Positions 23,412-32,825 of a DNA stretch of 34,432 nt are shown in pieces. The translations under genes and the position numbers were made by a program. The notes beneath the pieces were generated by a model. It made no database searches and was not told the DNA's origin. It was given only the letters and a program-made list of their open reading frames with translations. The DNA lies in assembly GCA_017554185.1 (NCBI GenBank), contig JAFZIU010000128.1, forward strand, positions 1 through 34,432. Direction: 5' to 3'. Numbering within the stretch: the first letter of the stretch is position 1; every line of letters begins with the position of its first letter. Origin of the DNA: Spirochaetia bacterium. GTDB taxonomy: Bacteria > Spirochaetota > Spirochaetia > CADAEX01.

Positions 23412-24014
23412 ATGTTAAAGAGAATATTCAGGCCGATAGCCTTTTCAATCTCGGTATGCTGTATAGTGCTGACAATGATAGACTGCCCACGCCACGTGGA
23501 GCTTTTCTCTTATTTCACCATCCAGAGCAACGTGTTCTGCCTTATAATGCTGCTGTGGGGGCTTAAGAAGGAGCCGCCTGCCCTGCTCCGGGGGCTGGCC
23601 ACAGTGTGCATCACCCTAACCTTCCTGGTGTTCCACTTCCTGCTGCATCCGGCAGACCTGACCTTGGACAACCTGTGGAACATAAAGAACATGGCCACCA
23701 CATTCGCCCACTATGTGGTGCCTGCCGTCGTATGGATCGACTACCTGTTCTTCACCCCCAAGGGGAACATGCGGCTTTCGTATCCACTTAAGTGGCTGGC
23801 CTACCCCCTGCTTTATCTGGCCTACCTGCATTTCTATAAGCTGGCAGGCGGCACCTTCATAGTGGACGGCCAGGTCTGCCGGGTGCCCTACTTCTTCCTG
23901 GACACTGCGGTGCTGGGTTCCGGTGGCGTGGCAGTCTGGTGCGTGATAATAGCGTCCGGTTTCTTTGCCCTCTCGTACCTGTTTTTACTCCTGGACAGGC
24001 TTCTGTCTCGTTGA
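23412..24014 (+). CDS. Pr6Pr family six-helix membrane protein
   Basis: 200 residues with six predicted membrane helices. Family-type motifs are YFTIQSNVFC (about 35-44), LVFHFLLHP (about 76-84), HYVVPAVVWIDYLFFTPKG (about 103-121) and a YPLLYLAY segment. This is the Pr6Pr/FAR-17a-like group found in many Firmicutes, Actinobacteria and spirochaetes; its biochemical role is unknown, though animal relatives of the wider fold hydrolyse fatty-acid esters of hydroxy fatty acids. It stands alone between divergent rnfC and the TPR-greA unit. No usable ribosome site precedes the ATG (GGGG ends one base before TATG), so leaderless translation is likely. Confidence 0.75.
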   Translation: MLKRIFRPIAFSISVCCIVLTMIDCPRHVELFSYFTIQSNVFCLIMLLWGLKKEPPALLRGLATVCITLTFLVFHFLLHPADLTLDNLWNIKNMATTFAHYVVPAVVWIDYLFFTPKGNMRLSYPLKWLAYPLLYLAYLHFYKLAGGTFIVDGQVCRVPYFFLDTAVLGSGGVAVWCVIIASGFFALSYLFLLLDRLLSR

Positions 24015-24039
24015 CTATATTTTCTAAATATATTATACT
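24011..24039 (+). promoter_or_regulatory. Promoter of the TPR-greA operon
   Basis: TTGACT (24011-24016) overlaps the stop codon region of the Pr6Pr-like gene and is followed after 17 nt by TATACT (24034-24039). Transcription should start near 24046, giving a very short leader. Confidence 0.65.
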
Positions 24040-24053
24040 AAAGTTTTAGAGAA

Positions 24054-24989
24054 GTGGAAATCATTGTGGAAAAGACACCCGAAATATTGCGTCAGGAAGC
24101 TGTAAATTACATAAATATCGGCGACCTGGAGAAGGCAGAGAAGAACTTCAGGTCCCTGCGTTCTGCAGACATATCTGACGAGCGGGTGAAGACCGACATC
24201 ATGTACACAGGCTTCTGGCTCTCCAGAAAGGCCAAGTACCATGAGATCGAGGACCACTACAAGAGAGGGATTTTCATACTCCGGCAATGGAAGGTGTTCC
24301 AGGACTTCATAAAGGAGCGGGAACGGGACGAGAAGGTCTATTCTGCCATCAAAGCCAGAGTCTTCAGCCAGGCGCTGTACAGCTTCTCCAGGTTTGCCAG
24401 CGAGTCCAGGATTTCGGATTCTGCCACCCTGTTCCACATCGGGGTGTGCTATAAAAATATAGGCAATTATCTGGAGGCCATACGGAACCTGGAGGCGGCC
24501 AACAACAAGAAGAACAGCGATGCTGCCGTTCTTGCAGAGCTTGCCGACTGCTACGAGATGGTGAACGAGACCAGGATGGCCAGGGTGTTCTTCCGGGAAG
24601 CCTTCTATATAGATCCCCAGAAGGTGGATCTGGACAACCTTGAGTCCGGGATGATACACCAGCTTGCGGATCTTCTGAGGAGTATGGGATACACCGGTGC
24701 GGCACTTAAGGAATGGATTCCTGTATATGGGGTGCTCAAGGGAGTGTTCGATATCAAGAGGGAGCTGAGGCCGCTGGAGACTGCACAGCTGAAGCAGTCC
24801 ATAGTGACCTTGGAGACAGCCCTGAACGACGGAGAGAACAACGAGCTTAACATCCCCAGGCTTATAAACCGGTACTTCTGGCTGATTGATTTCTACGACA
24901 TCATTGGGAATGACAGCGGTGCAAGAGAGAACACGCTGAAGAAAATAAGGGATTTAAACCCTGCGGTATATGAACTTTATACAAACTGA
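24054..24989 (+). CDS. Tetratricopeptide (TPR) repeat protein
   Basis: About 311 residues, all helical, with TPR-type units: residues 10-40 (EAVNYINIGDLEKAEKNF), about 120-165 (TLFHIGVCYKNIGNYLEAIRNLEAA) and about 168-195 (LAELADCYEMVNETRMARVFF). No signal peptide or membrane helix is seen, so it is cytoplasmic, probably a protein-protein adaptor. The start is GTG at 24054 or GTG at 24066; neither has a clear ribosome site, and the promoter leaves a leader of only 8-20 nt. Its stop lies 13 nt before the greA start, so a functional link with the GreA fusion, itself helical at its N-terminus, is likely. Confidence 0.8.
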   Translation: MEIIVEKTPEILRQEAVNYINIGDLEKAEKNFRSLRSADISDERVKTDIMYTGFWLSRKAKYHEIEDHYKRGIFILRQWKVFQDFIKERERDEKVYSAIKARVFSQALYSFSRFASESRISDSATLFHIGVCYKNIGNYLEAIRNLEAANNKKNSDAAVLAELADCYEMVNETRMARVFFREAFYIDPQKVDLDNLESGMIHQLADLLRSMGYTGAALKEWIPVYGVLKGVFDIKRELRPLETAQLKQSIVTLETALNDGENNELNIPRLINRYFWLIDFYDIIGNDSGARENTLKKIRDLNPAVYELYTN

Positions 24990-25002
24990 TGGAGAAACTG
25001 AA

Positions 25003-27738
25003 ATGGATTCAAACATTACTGAAAAAATAAGCCATCTCCTCAACGAGGAAAAATGGACCCGTGCTGCCATAAGCAGCTTTTCTGTATCAAACTTTGACGA
25101 ACTTGACAGCATTATCAAGGAGATTGCTGATGACGAGACCAAGGCTGCGGTGCTTGACGACTGCGAGGAACATCTTGCCCACAACAAGAACAGCATAATC
25201 GGTCTTTATATATCTGGAATCCTTACCCTCTCCAGGAACAGGCTGGACGACAGCGGAATGCTGCAGCTCCTGGCACTGTTCACCGAGGCTGGCAAATGGA
25301 ATGTGGCAGAAGCACTGTGCAACAAGATGCTTGCCCTGGGCGACAACAAATCTGCCCTCAAGATCCTTGCCGACTGCTACAAGGAACAGGGACAGGAAGA
25401 CAACAAGATCGCCACATGGGAAAAGATCATCAGGATCGACCACGAGGAGACCGAGATAACCAAGGCACTGGCCGAGAAGTACGAGGCCGACGGCGAGACC
25501 GAGAAGGCCATCAGCTACTATAAGAAGGCAATACTGCGGTATTCCCAGAAGAAGCTTTTCACAAACATCAAGGAAATCTGGACAAAGCTTCTGGAGATAG
25601 ATCCGGAAGACCTGGATTTCTTCCACTATTTCCTCAAGAAGATAGGAAGAACTATTCAGTCCGAAAAGATAGCCATGCTGATGGACGACCTGTACAGGCA
25701 CTATAAGGCCAACAAGGACTGGGACAACGCCATCGGAATGCTCAAGGATATCATTGCCCTCAACTTCAAGGGCGAGGAAGTGAGAAAAGAGATCATTGAG
25801 TGCTACACCGCAAAATATGGCGACCTGCCCCACTTCCAGAACGCACTTAACGATTCAAACCTCTCTCAGAGCTGGAGACCGCTTAACGATGCCATCAGCG
25901 ACTTCGAGAAATACATCGACTTCGCAAAGGGCAACTTCGTGTCCCACAACGACTGGGGAATCGGACGCATCAAGGCAGTCAACGACGAGATCATAACCAT
26001 CGACTTCTTCAACCTGGACACAGGGAAAACCCAGTTCGGACAGGAAATGAACATAAAGATGGCTGTAAGCACACTCTCAATCCTTCCAAAGGATCATATC
26101 TGGGTCATCAAGTGCACAAAGAAGCTCTCGGACCTCAAGCAGATGGTGCTTGGAGATGTCAAGGGAACACTCAAGACTATAATCAAGAGCTTCGACAACT
26201 GCGCCGACTTGAAGCTTATCAAGAAGGAACTTACCCAGAAGATAAGGAAAGAGGGAGTCCTGAACGACAAGGAATGGGCAGCCTGGAGCCAGGAGGCCAA
26301 GAAAGTGCTTATGTCCAGCCCTGAGTTCGGAAACATCCTGGACAAGAAAGGCTTCTTCGAGGTAAGGATAAAGCCTATAACCCAGGAGGAGAAACTGTTC
26401 AATGTATTCAAGAACAAGGGCAGCTTCTTCGACAAGTACTCAGCTTACGAGGACTATATAAAGGCAAAAGTAGAGAAGAACGAGTTCTACAACGATATGC
26501 TGGATTATTTCTACAATGCATATAAAACCACCGGAAACTTCGGCGAGAAGATAAGCAGCTGGCTTATACTGGAAGATACCGACAGCAGCGCTTCCGAGTC
26601 TTTCACAGAGTTCTACAGCCAGATTCCTGATGTCAAGGAGGCATTCAGCGCCATCCCCGAGAAACAGAAGGCCCTGAGGGAAAGCTTCCTGGCAAAGATC
26701 AAGGATAATTTACAGGATTGGCCCGACATCTACTGCAACCTGTTCCCATATCACCTTGAGTCCTACATTCCAGATGCACTTATCGCAGCAGGATATACAG
26801 ACAAGATCAAGGATGTCTTCAAGAAGGTTGTGGATGAGTTCAAGACTTACAGAAAGCCGTTTGTATGGGTATGCGAGAATGAGGAGAACTACTCATTCAT
26901 CAAGGAGATAATGCCACCGGAAGAGAAAATCCTTACCGAGATGATCCTTCTGCTTGACATCACCAACCGCGAGATTGCCGGCAAGAACAAGAAGAATTCC
27001 GAGGAAGACCAGAAGATAAGCAAGAAGATCGTCCAGTACCTCTTCATGCCTAAGGACAAGAAGAAGAAAGGCAGCTTAAGCCGCCTCGACGAATATATGC
27101 TGGATATGGACCAGAAGACTGCAAAGCAGATGCTGTTCCGGCTCGAGGGTGTTGCAGGCTTAAGCTATGAGATTGTCTCCGGCTTCAAGAATAAGATCAA
27201 GGAGAAATATCCTGACATCAAATTCGAGACAGAGCGGCCTCTGGAGGTTGTATACAGCGGCGGACTCCTGGTAACCCAGGCAGGCTTTGCCAAGAAGCAG
27301 GAAGAGCTTAAGTACATCCTTGAGGTGGAGATCCCTAAGAACTCCAAGGAGATCGGCGATGCAATCGCACTGGGAGACTTGAGCGAGAACGCCGAGTATA
27401 AATACGGAAAAGAGAAGCAGGCAATGCTTAACGCTGCCGCAGGCAAGCTGAACGAGGAGCTCAACAGCGCACAGGTGGTAGACAAGGCTAACATCAAGCT
27501 GAACAAGATCTCATTCGGAACAAAGGTGACCCTGCTCAACCTGGATTCAAACCAGAACGTAGTTTATAATATTCTTGGACCATGGGAGTCTGTTCCGGAG
27601 AAGAACATCATCTCTTATCAGGCACCGCTGGCCGACGAGATGCTGGAGGCAGAGGTAGGCGAAGAGCTGCACTTTGAGATAAACGGCACCAAGTACAACT
27701 TCAAGGTGCTTGCAATCGAGGTTTCTGATTTACTCTGA
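25003..27738 (+). CDS. greA: Transcription elongation factor GreA with a very long N-terminal extension
   Basis: The last 150 or so residues are a GreA domain: a coiled coil with tip motif IALGDLSENAEYKYGKEKQ, carrying the acidic pair that GreA inserts into the RNA polymerase secondary channel to stimulate cleavage of backtracked RNA, then an FKBP-like domain ending KVLAIEV. About 750 residues precede it (ordinary GreA is about 158 in total): helical TPR-like repeats at about 1-260, then a segment with DWGIGRIKAVND resembling a KOW/SH3-like fold, then more helices. ATG 25003 is chosen because GGAG lies 8 nt upstream; an in-frame ATG at 24970 is inside the previous gene. To my knowledge treponemal GreA proteins share such an extension. 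Confidence 0.88.
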   Translation: MDSNITEKISHLLNEEKWTRAAISSFSVSNFDELDSIIKEIADDETKAAVLDDCEEHLAHNKNSIIGLYISGILTLSRNRLDDSGMLQLLALFTEAGKWNVAEALCNKMLALGDNKSALKILADCYKEQGQEDNKIATWEKIIRIDHEETEITKALAEKYEADGETEKAISYYKKAILRYSQKKLFTNIKEIWTKLLEIDPEDLDFFHYFLKKIGRTIQSEKIAMLMDDLYRHYKANKDWDNAIGMLKDIIALNFKGEEVRKEIIECYTAKYGDLPHFQNALNDSNLSQSWRPLNDAISDFEKYIDFAKGNFVSHNDWGIGRIKAVNDEIITIDFFNLDTGKTQFGQEMNIKMAVSTLSILPKDHIWVIKCTKKLSDLKQMVLGDVKGTLKTIIKSFDNCADLKLIKKELTQKIRKEGVLNDKEWAAWSQEAKKVLMSSPEFGNILDKKGFFEVRIKPITQEEKLFNVFKNKGSFFDKYSAYEDYIKAKVEKNEFYNDMLDYFYNAYKTTGNFGEKISSWLILEDTDSSASESFTEFYSQIPDVKEAFSAIPEKQKALRESFLAKIKDNLQDWPDIYCNLFPYHLESYIPDALIAAGYTDKIKDVFKKVVDEFKTYRKPFVWVCENEENYSFIKEIMPPEEKILTEMILLLDITNREIAGKNKKNSEEDQKISKKIVQYLFMPKDKKKKGSLSRLDEYMLDMDQKTAKQMLFRLEGVAGLSYEIVSGFKNKIKEKYPDIKFETERPLEVVYSGGLLVTQAGFAKKQEELKYILEVEIPKNSKEIGDAIALGDLSENAEYKYGKEKQAMLNAAAGKLNEELNSAQVVDKANIKLNKISFGTKVTLLNLDSNQNVVYNILGPWESVPEKNIISYQAPLADEMLEAEVGEELHFEINGTKYNFKVLAIEVSDLL

Positions 27739-27748
27739 TAATCAATAC

Positions 27749-27779
27749 GTCATCCTGGCTTCAGTCAGGATGACTTTTT
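27749..27779 (+). terminator. greA terminator overlapping the murJ 3' end
   Basis: GTCATCCTG (27749-27757), 8-nt loop, CAGGATGAC (27766-27774), then TTTTT (27775-27779): a 9-bp stem with a T tract. The right arm encodes the last two serine codons and stop of murJ on the other strand. Confidence 0.9.
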
Positions 27780-29342
27780 CCTGCGGCTGAACCACAGCAT
27801 AAAGAGGGCGTTAAGACCCAGCACCTTGAACATAGCCAGGACTAATACGGCAAACACGCCGCAGACAGCCAGGAATGCACCCAGATATCCCAGGCTTGCA
27901 CCGTCATGCCACCAGCTGCTGCATGAACGGAGATAAACCAGGATCGGTATCATGCCCACAGCAACAGCAATAAGTATCCGCACAAGTTCCCGCCCCATTC
28001 CGGTCAGCGAAAGATTCTTGGAATGCAGCTTTATATCAGCCAGCATAAAGCAGGTCCCCAGCGTAAAGGAAATGGTGTTTGCCCAGGCAAGACCTGCAAC
28101 ACGCAGCGGGGTCTCCTTAAGCCACAGAGAAAGAAGCACATCCATGGTTGCACAAAGCACCGCAAAGAAGAATGGTTTCTTGTAATTGTTCAGCGAATAG
28201 TAGTATCTCTGGATAAAGTTGAAGGCACCTGTACCCAGGAGTCCCCAGGCATAGCCCTGGAGCACAAAGCCTGCCATGGCGGTGTTCTCCACAGTAAAGG
28301 AGCCCCGCTGCATTCCTATGGAGATTATGTCGTAGCCAAGGAAATACATTATGACAGATGAAGGTATAAGAAGCCCCATCAGTGAGACAATGCCGGTGGT
28401 AAGGGTGTCTGTAAGCTGGGCAATCTGTCCGGTGGCCCCCTCCTTGCTCATCTGAGGGAACAGCACTGTGGTGATCGATGCAGAGAAAATGCCGAAAGGC
28501 AGCTGCCAGAACACAAGAGCATAGCTTATAGCCGACGAACTTCCTGTCTCAAGGCCAGATGCAAACCGCATGGCTATCTGCTGATTTATGGCAAATATGC
28601 AGGAGGTAGCCAATACCGGGAACCAGTTGACCATAATCCTCTTGAACTTATCATTCTTAAAATCAAAAGAGAGCCTGAAGTCATATCCCAGCTTCTTGAA
28701 AAGCGGGCATTGGAACAGTATCTGCAGCACTCCTCCGGCAAGGACACCCACTGCCATGGAGTAGACGCCCATGCTCTTATGAAGACAGATTATGCTTATT
28801 ATGACAGCAATAGAGAAAAGAATCGGGGTAAGCGCCGGAACAGTGAAATAGTTATGCACATTAAGGACAGCAAGCAGAACTGCACTAATTGAAATAAGCA
28901 GGATATAGCTGATGAACCATCTGAAAAGCGATACAGCCAGCTCCTGCAGCTGCGGGTCGGCAAAATCAAGGAGCACCTTGTTCACCAGGAAGTCTGAGAA
29001 GATTATGGAAAGGACACAGACAGGAACAAGCACCACAACCTGGAAAGCCATGATGTTGCGTACAATCTTCCGTGTCACAGAATGGGGCTCCTTGTTTGCC
29101 AGGGAACCGGCAAGGACCGGGATAAAGGAAGAAGAAAGGGCTCCCTCTGCCATAAGTTTCCTAAGGTTGTTCGGAATGTTGAACACTGCGTTGAGGACAT
29201 CGGCCTTGCCGGAGCCTCCGAATACAGCACCTATAAGGACAATCTTGACAAAGCCCAGTATCCTGGAGAGCATTGTGCACAGCATAACAGAGATTGTGCT
29301 CAAGCTTCTGCGTCTTTTCTCGTTACTCTTCTCTGCTTCCAC
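27765..29342 (-). CDS. murJ: Lipid II flippase MurJ
   Basis: A 525-residue MVF-family protein with about 14 helices that moves lipid II across the inner membrane for peptidoglycan synthesis. The N-terminal signature SRILGFVKIVLIGAVFG, ADVLNAVFNIPNNLRKLMAEGALSSSFIPVL is clear. The arginine usual after the first motif (R24 of E. coli MurJ) appears as Lys here, while the first Arg and the Asp are kept. The start is GTG 29342, with AGG upstream, overlapping the tgt stop by 20 nt. Last gene of the pnp-dut-lptF-lptG-tgt-murJ cluster. The basic tail (SRRKKSS) overlaps the greA terminator. Confidence 0.93.
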   Translation of the reverse strand: MEAEKSNEKRRRSLSTISVMLCTMLSRILGFVKIVLIGAVFGGSGKADVLNAVFNIPNNLRKLMAEGALSSSFIPVLAGSLANKEPHSVTRKIVRNIMAFQVVVLVPVCVLSIIFSDFLVNKVLLDFADPQLQELAVSLFRWFISYILLISISAVLLAVLNVHNYFTVPALTPILFSIAVIISIICLHKSMGVYSMAVGVLAGGVLQILFQCPLFKKLGYDFRLSFDFKNDKFKRIMVNWFPVLATSCIFAINQQIAMRFASGLETGSSSAISYALVFWQLPFGIFSASITTVLFPQMSKEGATGQIAQLTDTLTTGIVSLMGLLIPSSVIMYFLGYDIISIGMQRGSFTVENTAMAGFVLQGYAWGLLGTGAFNFIQRYYYSLNNYKKPFFFAVLCATMDVLLSLWLKETPLRVAGLAWANTISFTLGTCFMLADIKLHSKNLSLTGMGRELVRILIAVAVGMIPILVYLRSCSSWWHDGASLGYLGAFLAVCGVFAVLVLAMFKVLGLNALFMLWFSRRKKSS

Positions 29343-30453
29343 TTGTGTACCTGCTTAAAAAATCTTTCTTGAAAGTCTCAAAACAATCATCATCTATGCT
29401 CTTTTTTATATCTTCAACCAAATTATACATAAACTGGAGGTTGTGGATGGTGGCCAGCATAGGCCCCATGATCTCGCCAGTCTTGAACATCTGCCGCAGG
29501 AATGCCCTGGTGTAATGGCGGCAGGTGTAGCAGTTGCAGCCCTCTTCTATAGGTATGAACTCGGTGGCAAACCTCTCCTTCTTCATGGCCAGGAGTCCGT
29601 CGTGGGTGAACACTGCGCCGTTTCTTGCAATGCGGGTGGCATAGACACAGTCCAGCATATCGATACCGTCCTCGAATGCCTCGAGAATATATTCAGGAGT
29701 ACCTACGCCCATAAGGTAATGGGGCTTGTTCTCATCCAGATATTCACAGGTATAGGCCAGGAAGTCCTTGAAAGCCGACGGCTCCTCCCCTACAGAAAGA
29801 CCGCCGATGGCAATACCGGGCAGATCCAGGGAATTGATGAACTGGGCACTCTCCTTACGTAGATTCTTAAAGAAGTTGCCTTGCACTATTCCGAAAAGAT
29901 TACCGCCCCACTGGTCGCGGCACTTCATCCATTCATCCTTGCACCGGGCCGCCCACCTGTGTGTTATCTCCATGGCCTTGACAGCCTCTTTTTCGGTTAT
30001 TCCAGGTGCTGTACACTGGTCCAGGGCCATGAGTATGTCGCTTCTGAAACCGCACTGCAACTGGACAGCCAGCTCCGGGGTAAGCATGTGGTAGGAGCCG
30101 TCGATATGGGAGCGGAAATACATCCCCTCCTCCTTTATCTTGCGGAACGGTGCAAGGGAGAATATCTGGAAACCGCCCGAATCGGTAAGGATATTGTGGG
30201 GCCAGGAGGTGAACTGGTGAAGGCCCCCTGCCTGCTTAATAACTTCTATTCCAGGCCGCAGATAGAGATGATAGGTGTTCCCCAATATAAGACGATACCC
30301 CATGTCCGACACATCCTGATGCTTTATAGCCTTGACACTGCCGTTGGTTCCCACCGGCATATATACCGGGGTCTCCACAGTGCCGTGGGGCAGAACTATG
30401 CGGGTGCGGCGGGCTTTGGATCTTGTACTTTTCTTAAGAATTGTAAATTCCAT
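29323..30453 (-). CDS. tgt: tRNA-guanine transglycosylase
   Basis: Tgt exchanges guanine at the wobble position of GUN-anticodon tRNAs for a queuosine precursor. 376 residues: LTDSGGFQIFSL (about 90-101) with the general acid Asp, MALDQC, GNLFGIVQG, IAIGGLSVGE, GVGTPEYILEAFEDGIDMLDCV with the nucleophile Asp region, and the zinc site CNCYTCRHYTRAF. The stretch after DCV reads YATRIARNG where PTRNARNG is usual, a mild difference. It sits 12 nt after lptG and overlaps murJ. Confidence 0.95.
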   Translation of the reverse strand: MEFTILKKSTRSKARRTRIVLPHGTVETPVYMPVGTNGSVKAIKHQDVSDMGYRLILGNTYHLYLRPGIEVIKQAGGLHQFTSWPHNILTDSGGFQIFSLAPFRKIKEEGMYFRSHIDGSYHMLTPELAVQLQCGFRSDILMALDQCTAPGITEKEAVKAMEITHRWAARCKDEWMKCRDQWGGNLFGIVQGNFFKNLRKESAQFINSLDLPGIAIGGLSVGEEPSAFKDFLAYTCEYLDENKPHYLMGVGTPEYILEAFEDGIDMLDCVYATRIARNGAVFTHDGLLAMKKERFATEFIPIEEGCNCYTCRHYTRAFLRQMFKTGEIMGPMLATIHNLQFMYNLVEDIKKSIDDDCFETFKKDFLSRYTSGSREE

Positions 30454-30465
30454 CTCTACCTTTCT

Positions 30466-31548
30466 TTATGTATCGGCATATTTAAGCATTATAAGACTTA
30501 AAATAATGAATGTTATAAGAGCTCCCCACGCTCCTGCCAGCGGCGGGATATAGCCCATCTTTGCAAAAAGCATAAGCACCATCTGCAGGATATAGTAGCC
30601 GGCGGCAATCATCATACTGGAGAGAAGGCTCATAAGGAGCACGTTCTTCCTGAACTTTCCGGTGAAAGATATGGAGATAAGGGCAACTATAAGGGGGGTA
30701 AAGGTAAAGGAGAACCGCTTGTAATATTCGGTAAGTGCCTCTCTGTACGGGAGTCCCGCCTTGCGCAGAGTCTCAATCCAGGCCTTTGCTGTCTCCTTCT
30801 CCATCTCCTCCACATTGCGGGAAATATTCCGGAACGAGTCGGGGCTCTGGTCATAGGACTCATCCGTAAGCATCTTCTGCTGGGTCATGGCATAGAGGTT
30901 TTTCTCGGGATCCCACTTGAACATCACCACATTGTGGAACACCCAGCAGTTGTCATCGCTGCTCCACTCCCCCACATTGGCATCCAGCCGCACCGGCCAG
31001 CCTGAACCGTCGTTCTCGGTTATCACCACATTGGAGAGAACCTTTTCTGTATCGTTATAGTAGTCGGCATGGTAAATGCGGTTATGTGCATGATCTATTA
31101 TGGTCACATTGGCGTTGTTGTAATTGCGCTGACTGTTCAGAAGATTGTAGGTAAGCTCACCTTTTTCCCTGTAAGTCCTTATCACCACCTTCTCTTCAAA
31201 ATAGAAGGAGCCGGTGCTGAGCAGCACACCGATTATTATGAAAGGAAATACAAATTTATAAAGAGAGACACCGCATCCGAATATAGCGATAAGCTCGTTG
31301 TTGGCATAGAAGTTTCCCAGTGTGTAGGCAATGGAGAAAAGGACAGAGATAGGAAGAGAGAACACCACGCACTTGGGGAAATAGAGCGCAGCCACATGAA
31401 GGATCTGGCTCAACGGCACACCGTTGTTTATATAGCGCCACAGGTTCGAGAAGATATCAAGGAGCTCAAGGATAAGGACAAAGAAGAGGATGGAAGAGAT
31501 AAGGTAGCGGAAGAAGTATCCCATGGACATCTTATAGAGCAGTCTCAT
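30466..31548 (-). CDS. lptG: LptG-like permease (YjgP/YjgQ family)
   Basis: 360 residues with the family plan: three helices at the N-terminus (about 12-120), a jellyroll-like periplasmic domain (about 130-260) and three helices at the C-terminus. In diderms LptF and LptG with the ATPase LptB extract LPS from the inner membrane and pass it to the LptC-LptA bridge. It overlaps lptF as ATGA, so the two are co-translated. LptF and LptG are hard to tell apart by sequence; the call as G rests on order. Treponemes are not thought to make classical LPS, so the substrate may be another glycolipid or lipoprotein. Confidence 0.8.
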   Translation of the reverse strand: MRLLYKMSMGYFFRYLISSILFFVLILELLDIFSNLWRYINNGVPLSQILHVAALYFPKCVVFSLPISVLFSIAYTLGNFYANNELIAIFGCGVSLYKFVFPFIIIGVLLSTGSFYFEEKVVIRTYREKGELTYNLLNSQRNYNNANVTIIDHAHNRIYHADYYNDTEKVLSNVVITENDGSGWPVRLDANVGEWSSDDNCWVFHNVVMFKWDPEKNLYAMTQQKMLTDESYDQSPDSFRNISRNVEEMEKETAKAWIETLRKAGLPYREALTEYYKRFSFTFTPLIVALISISFTGKFRKNVLLMSLLSSMMIAAGYYILQMVLMLFAKMGYIPPLAGAWGALITFIILSLIMLKYADT

Positions 31549-32819
31549 CTTCTTACAAACCTCACTATATAGAGCACCAGGGCTATGAAGAGGATTACAA
31601 AGTTAGGAATCCACATAGCCATGAAAGAGTTGATGTCGCTCTTGATTCCTATTGTATGACCTGCAAACATCATGCACCAGTAGAAAAGGGAGAATAAAAG
31701 CCCTATTCCAAAGCCTACAGTACGGCCGCTCCGCTTGGAGAAAAGGCCTGCGGGGAAAGCAAAGAGGACAAAGCAGAGGCAGGAGAACGGCAGGGAGAAT
31801 TTCTTGTAGAACTCCAGCTTGTGGATCTTGTAGTTCCGGTCTGTGTTCTTCTCGAAATAGACATCACCGTAAGCCTTAAGCTGGCTGCGGATATTGTTTA
31901 TCAATGCTGTCTTGTCTTCAGGACCGGTGGCCAGGAACCAGTCGGTCATAGCCTGGTTTATGTTGGGCCCCATATATGAAAGCTGGTTTGCATGTTCGGC
32001 CTGGAAATCGCTGTCCATTTTCTTAAGTCTTTCATACACATCCACAGTGCTCATCTCCCGTGGACCCAAGGTCCGCACAGAAGAGGACATGTTGGCAAGC
32101 AGTATGTTGTACTCCATCCGCTTGGCTGTGAAATAATCATAGTCGGAGCGCTTCTTCTGGTCGCTCACATGGCTGAACACATTGTGCAGCTCAAGAGAGA
32201 TCACGCCGGTGCTGGATCCTTTGGTATCGCTCAGGAACTGGGCTGTATCGGCAGTGATGACACGCCGGTTTCCATCCTTATCTTTATCCAGGATCATTAT
32301 ATCGTGGATCACATTGTCCTTGATATCACCTGTCACAATAACGGTATCCAGGTATTCCTTGACCGAATAAGGAACCAGCTCAAGGGCCGGGTTTGAATAG
32401 ATAAGCTCGCGGTAGAGCTTGGTATATTTAATAGTGCCGTAAGGCATCAGATAATCGTTTATATAGAAAGATGAAATCGAGAATATTATTCCCAGGACAA
32501 TAAGGGGATAGAAGATTTTTATATGGCGGATTCCCAGGGCCTGCATGGCCAGAATCTCGTTGTCGGATGAAAGCCGTCCTACTGTCATAAGGCAGGCAAC
32601 CAGGGCTGCAAACGGGAAAGAGAGGGATATCATGGATGGCATGAAGTAGACCAGCAGCATGACCACATCATTGAAAGGCACATGCTTTTCCAGTATTTTC
32701 TCGGCCAGGAACAGGATCTGGTTAACAAAGAAAATAAAGAAGAAGAAGATAAAGCAGACAAAGAAAGAGAAAAGAAATTCCCTGCCTATATATCGGTAAA
32801 TCCGTGAAGAAGAACCCAT
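31545..32819 (-). CDS. lptF: LptF-like permease (YjgP/YjgQ family)
   Basis: 424 residues, six predicted helices (three N-terminal at about 15-125, three C-terminal from about 345) around a periplasmic domain that is about 60 residues longer than in its lptG neighbour. N-terminal YIGREFLFSFF, and YFMPSMISLSFPFAALVACLMTVGRLSSDNEILAMQA, are characteristic of the family. It follows dut by only 6 nt and overlaps lptG by 4 nt. No lptB or lptC is in the window. Confidence 0.82.
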   Translation of the reverse strand: MGSSSRIYRYIGREFLFSFFVCFIFFFFIFFVNQILFLAEKILEKHVPFNDVVMLLVYFMPSMISLSFPFAALVACLMTVGRLSSDNEILAMQALGIRHIKIFYPLIVLGIIFSISSFYINDYLMPYGTIKYTKLYRELIYSNPALELVPYSVKEYLDTVIVTGDIKDNVIHDIMILDKDKDGNRRVITADTAQFLSDTKGSSTGVISLELHNVFSHVSDQKKRSDYDYFTAKRMEYNILLANMSSSVRTLGPREMSTVDVYERLKKMDSDFQAEHANQLSYMGPNINQAMTDWFLATGPEDKTALINNIRSQLKAYGDVYFEKNTDRNYKIHKLEFYKKFSLPFSCLCFVLFAFPAGLFSKRSGRTVGFGIGLLFSLFYWCMMFAGHTIGIKSDINSFMAMWIPNFVILFIALVLYIVRFVRR

Positions 32820-32825
32820 TATCCC

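Noticed and set aside
24033-24659. A 208-codon minus-strand open frame opposite the TPR gene
   Set aside because: No ribosome site or domain; the plus-strand TPR frame has a promoter and repeat motifs.
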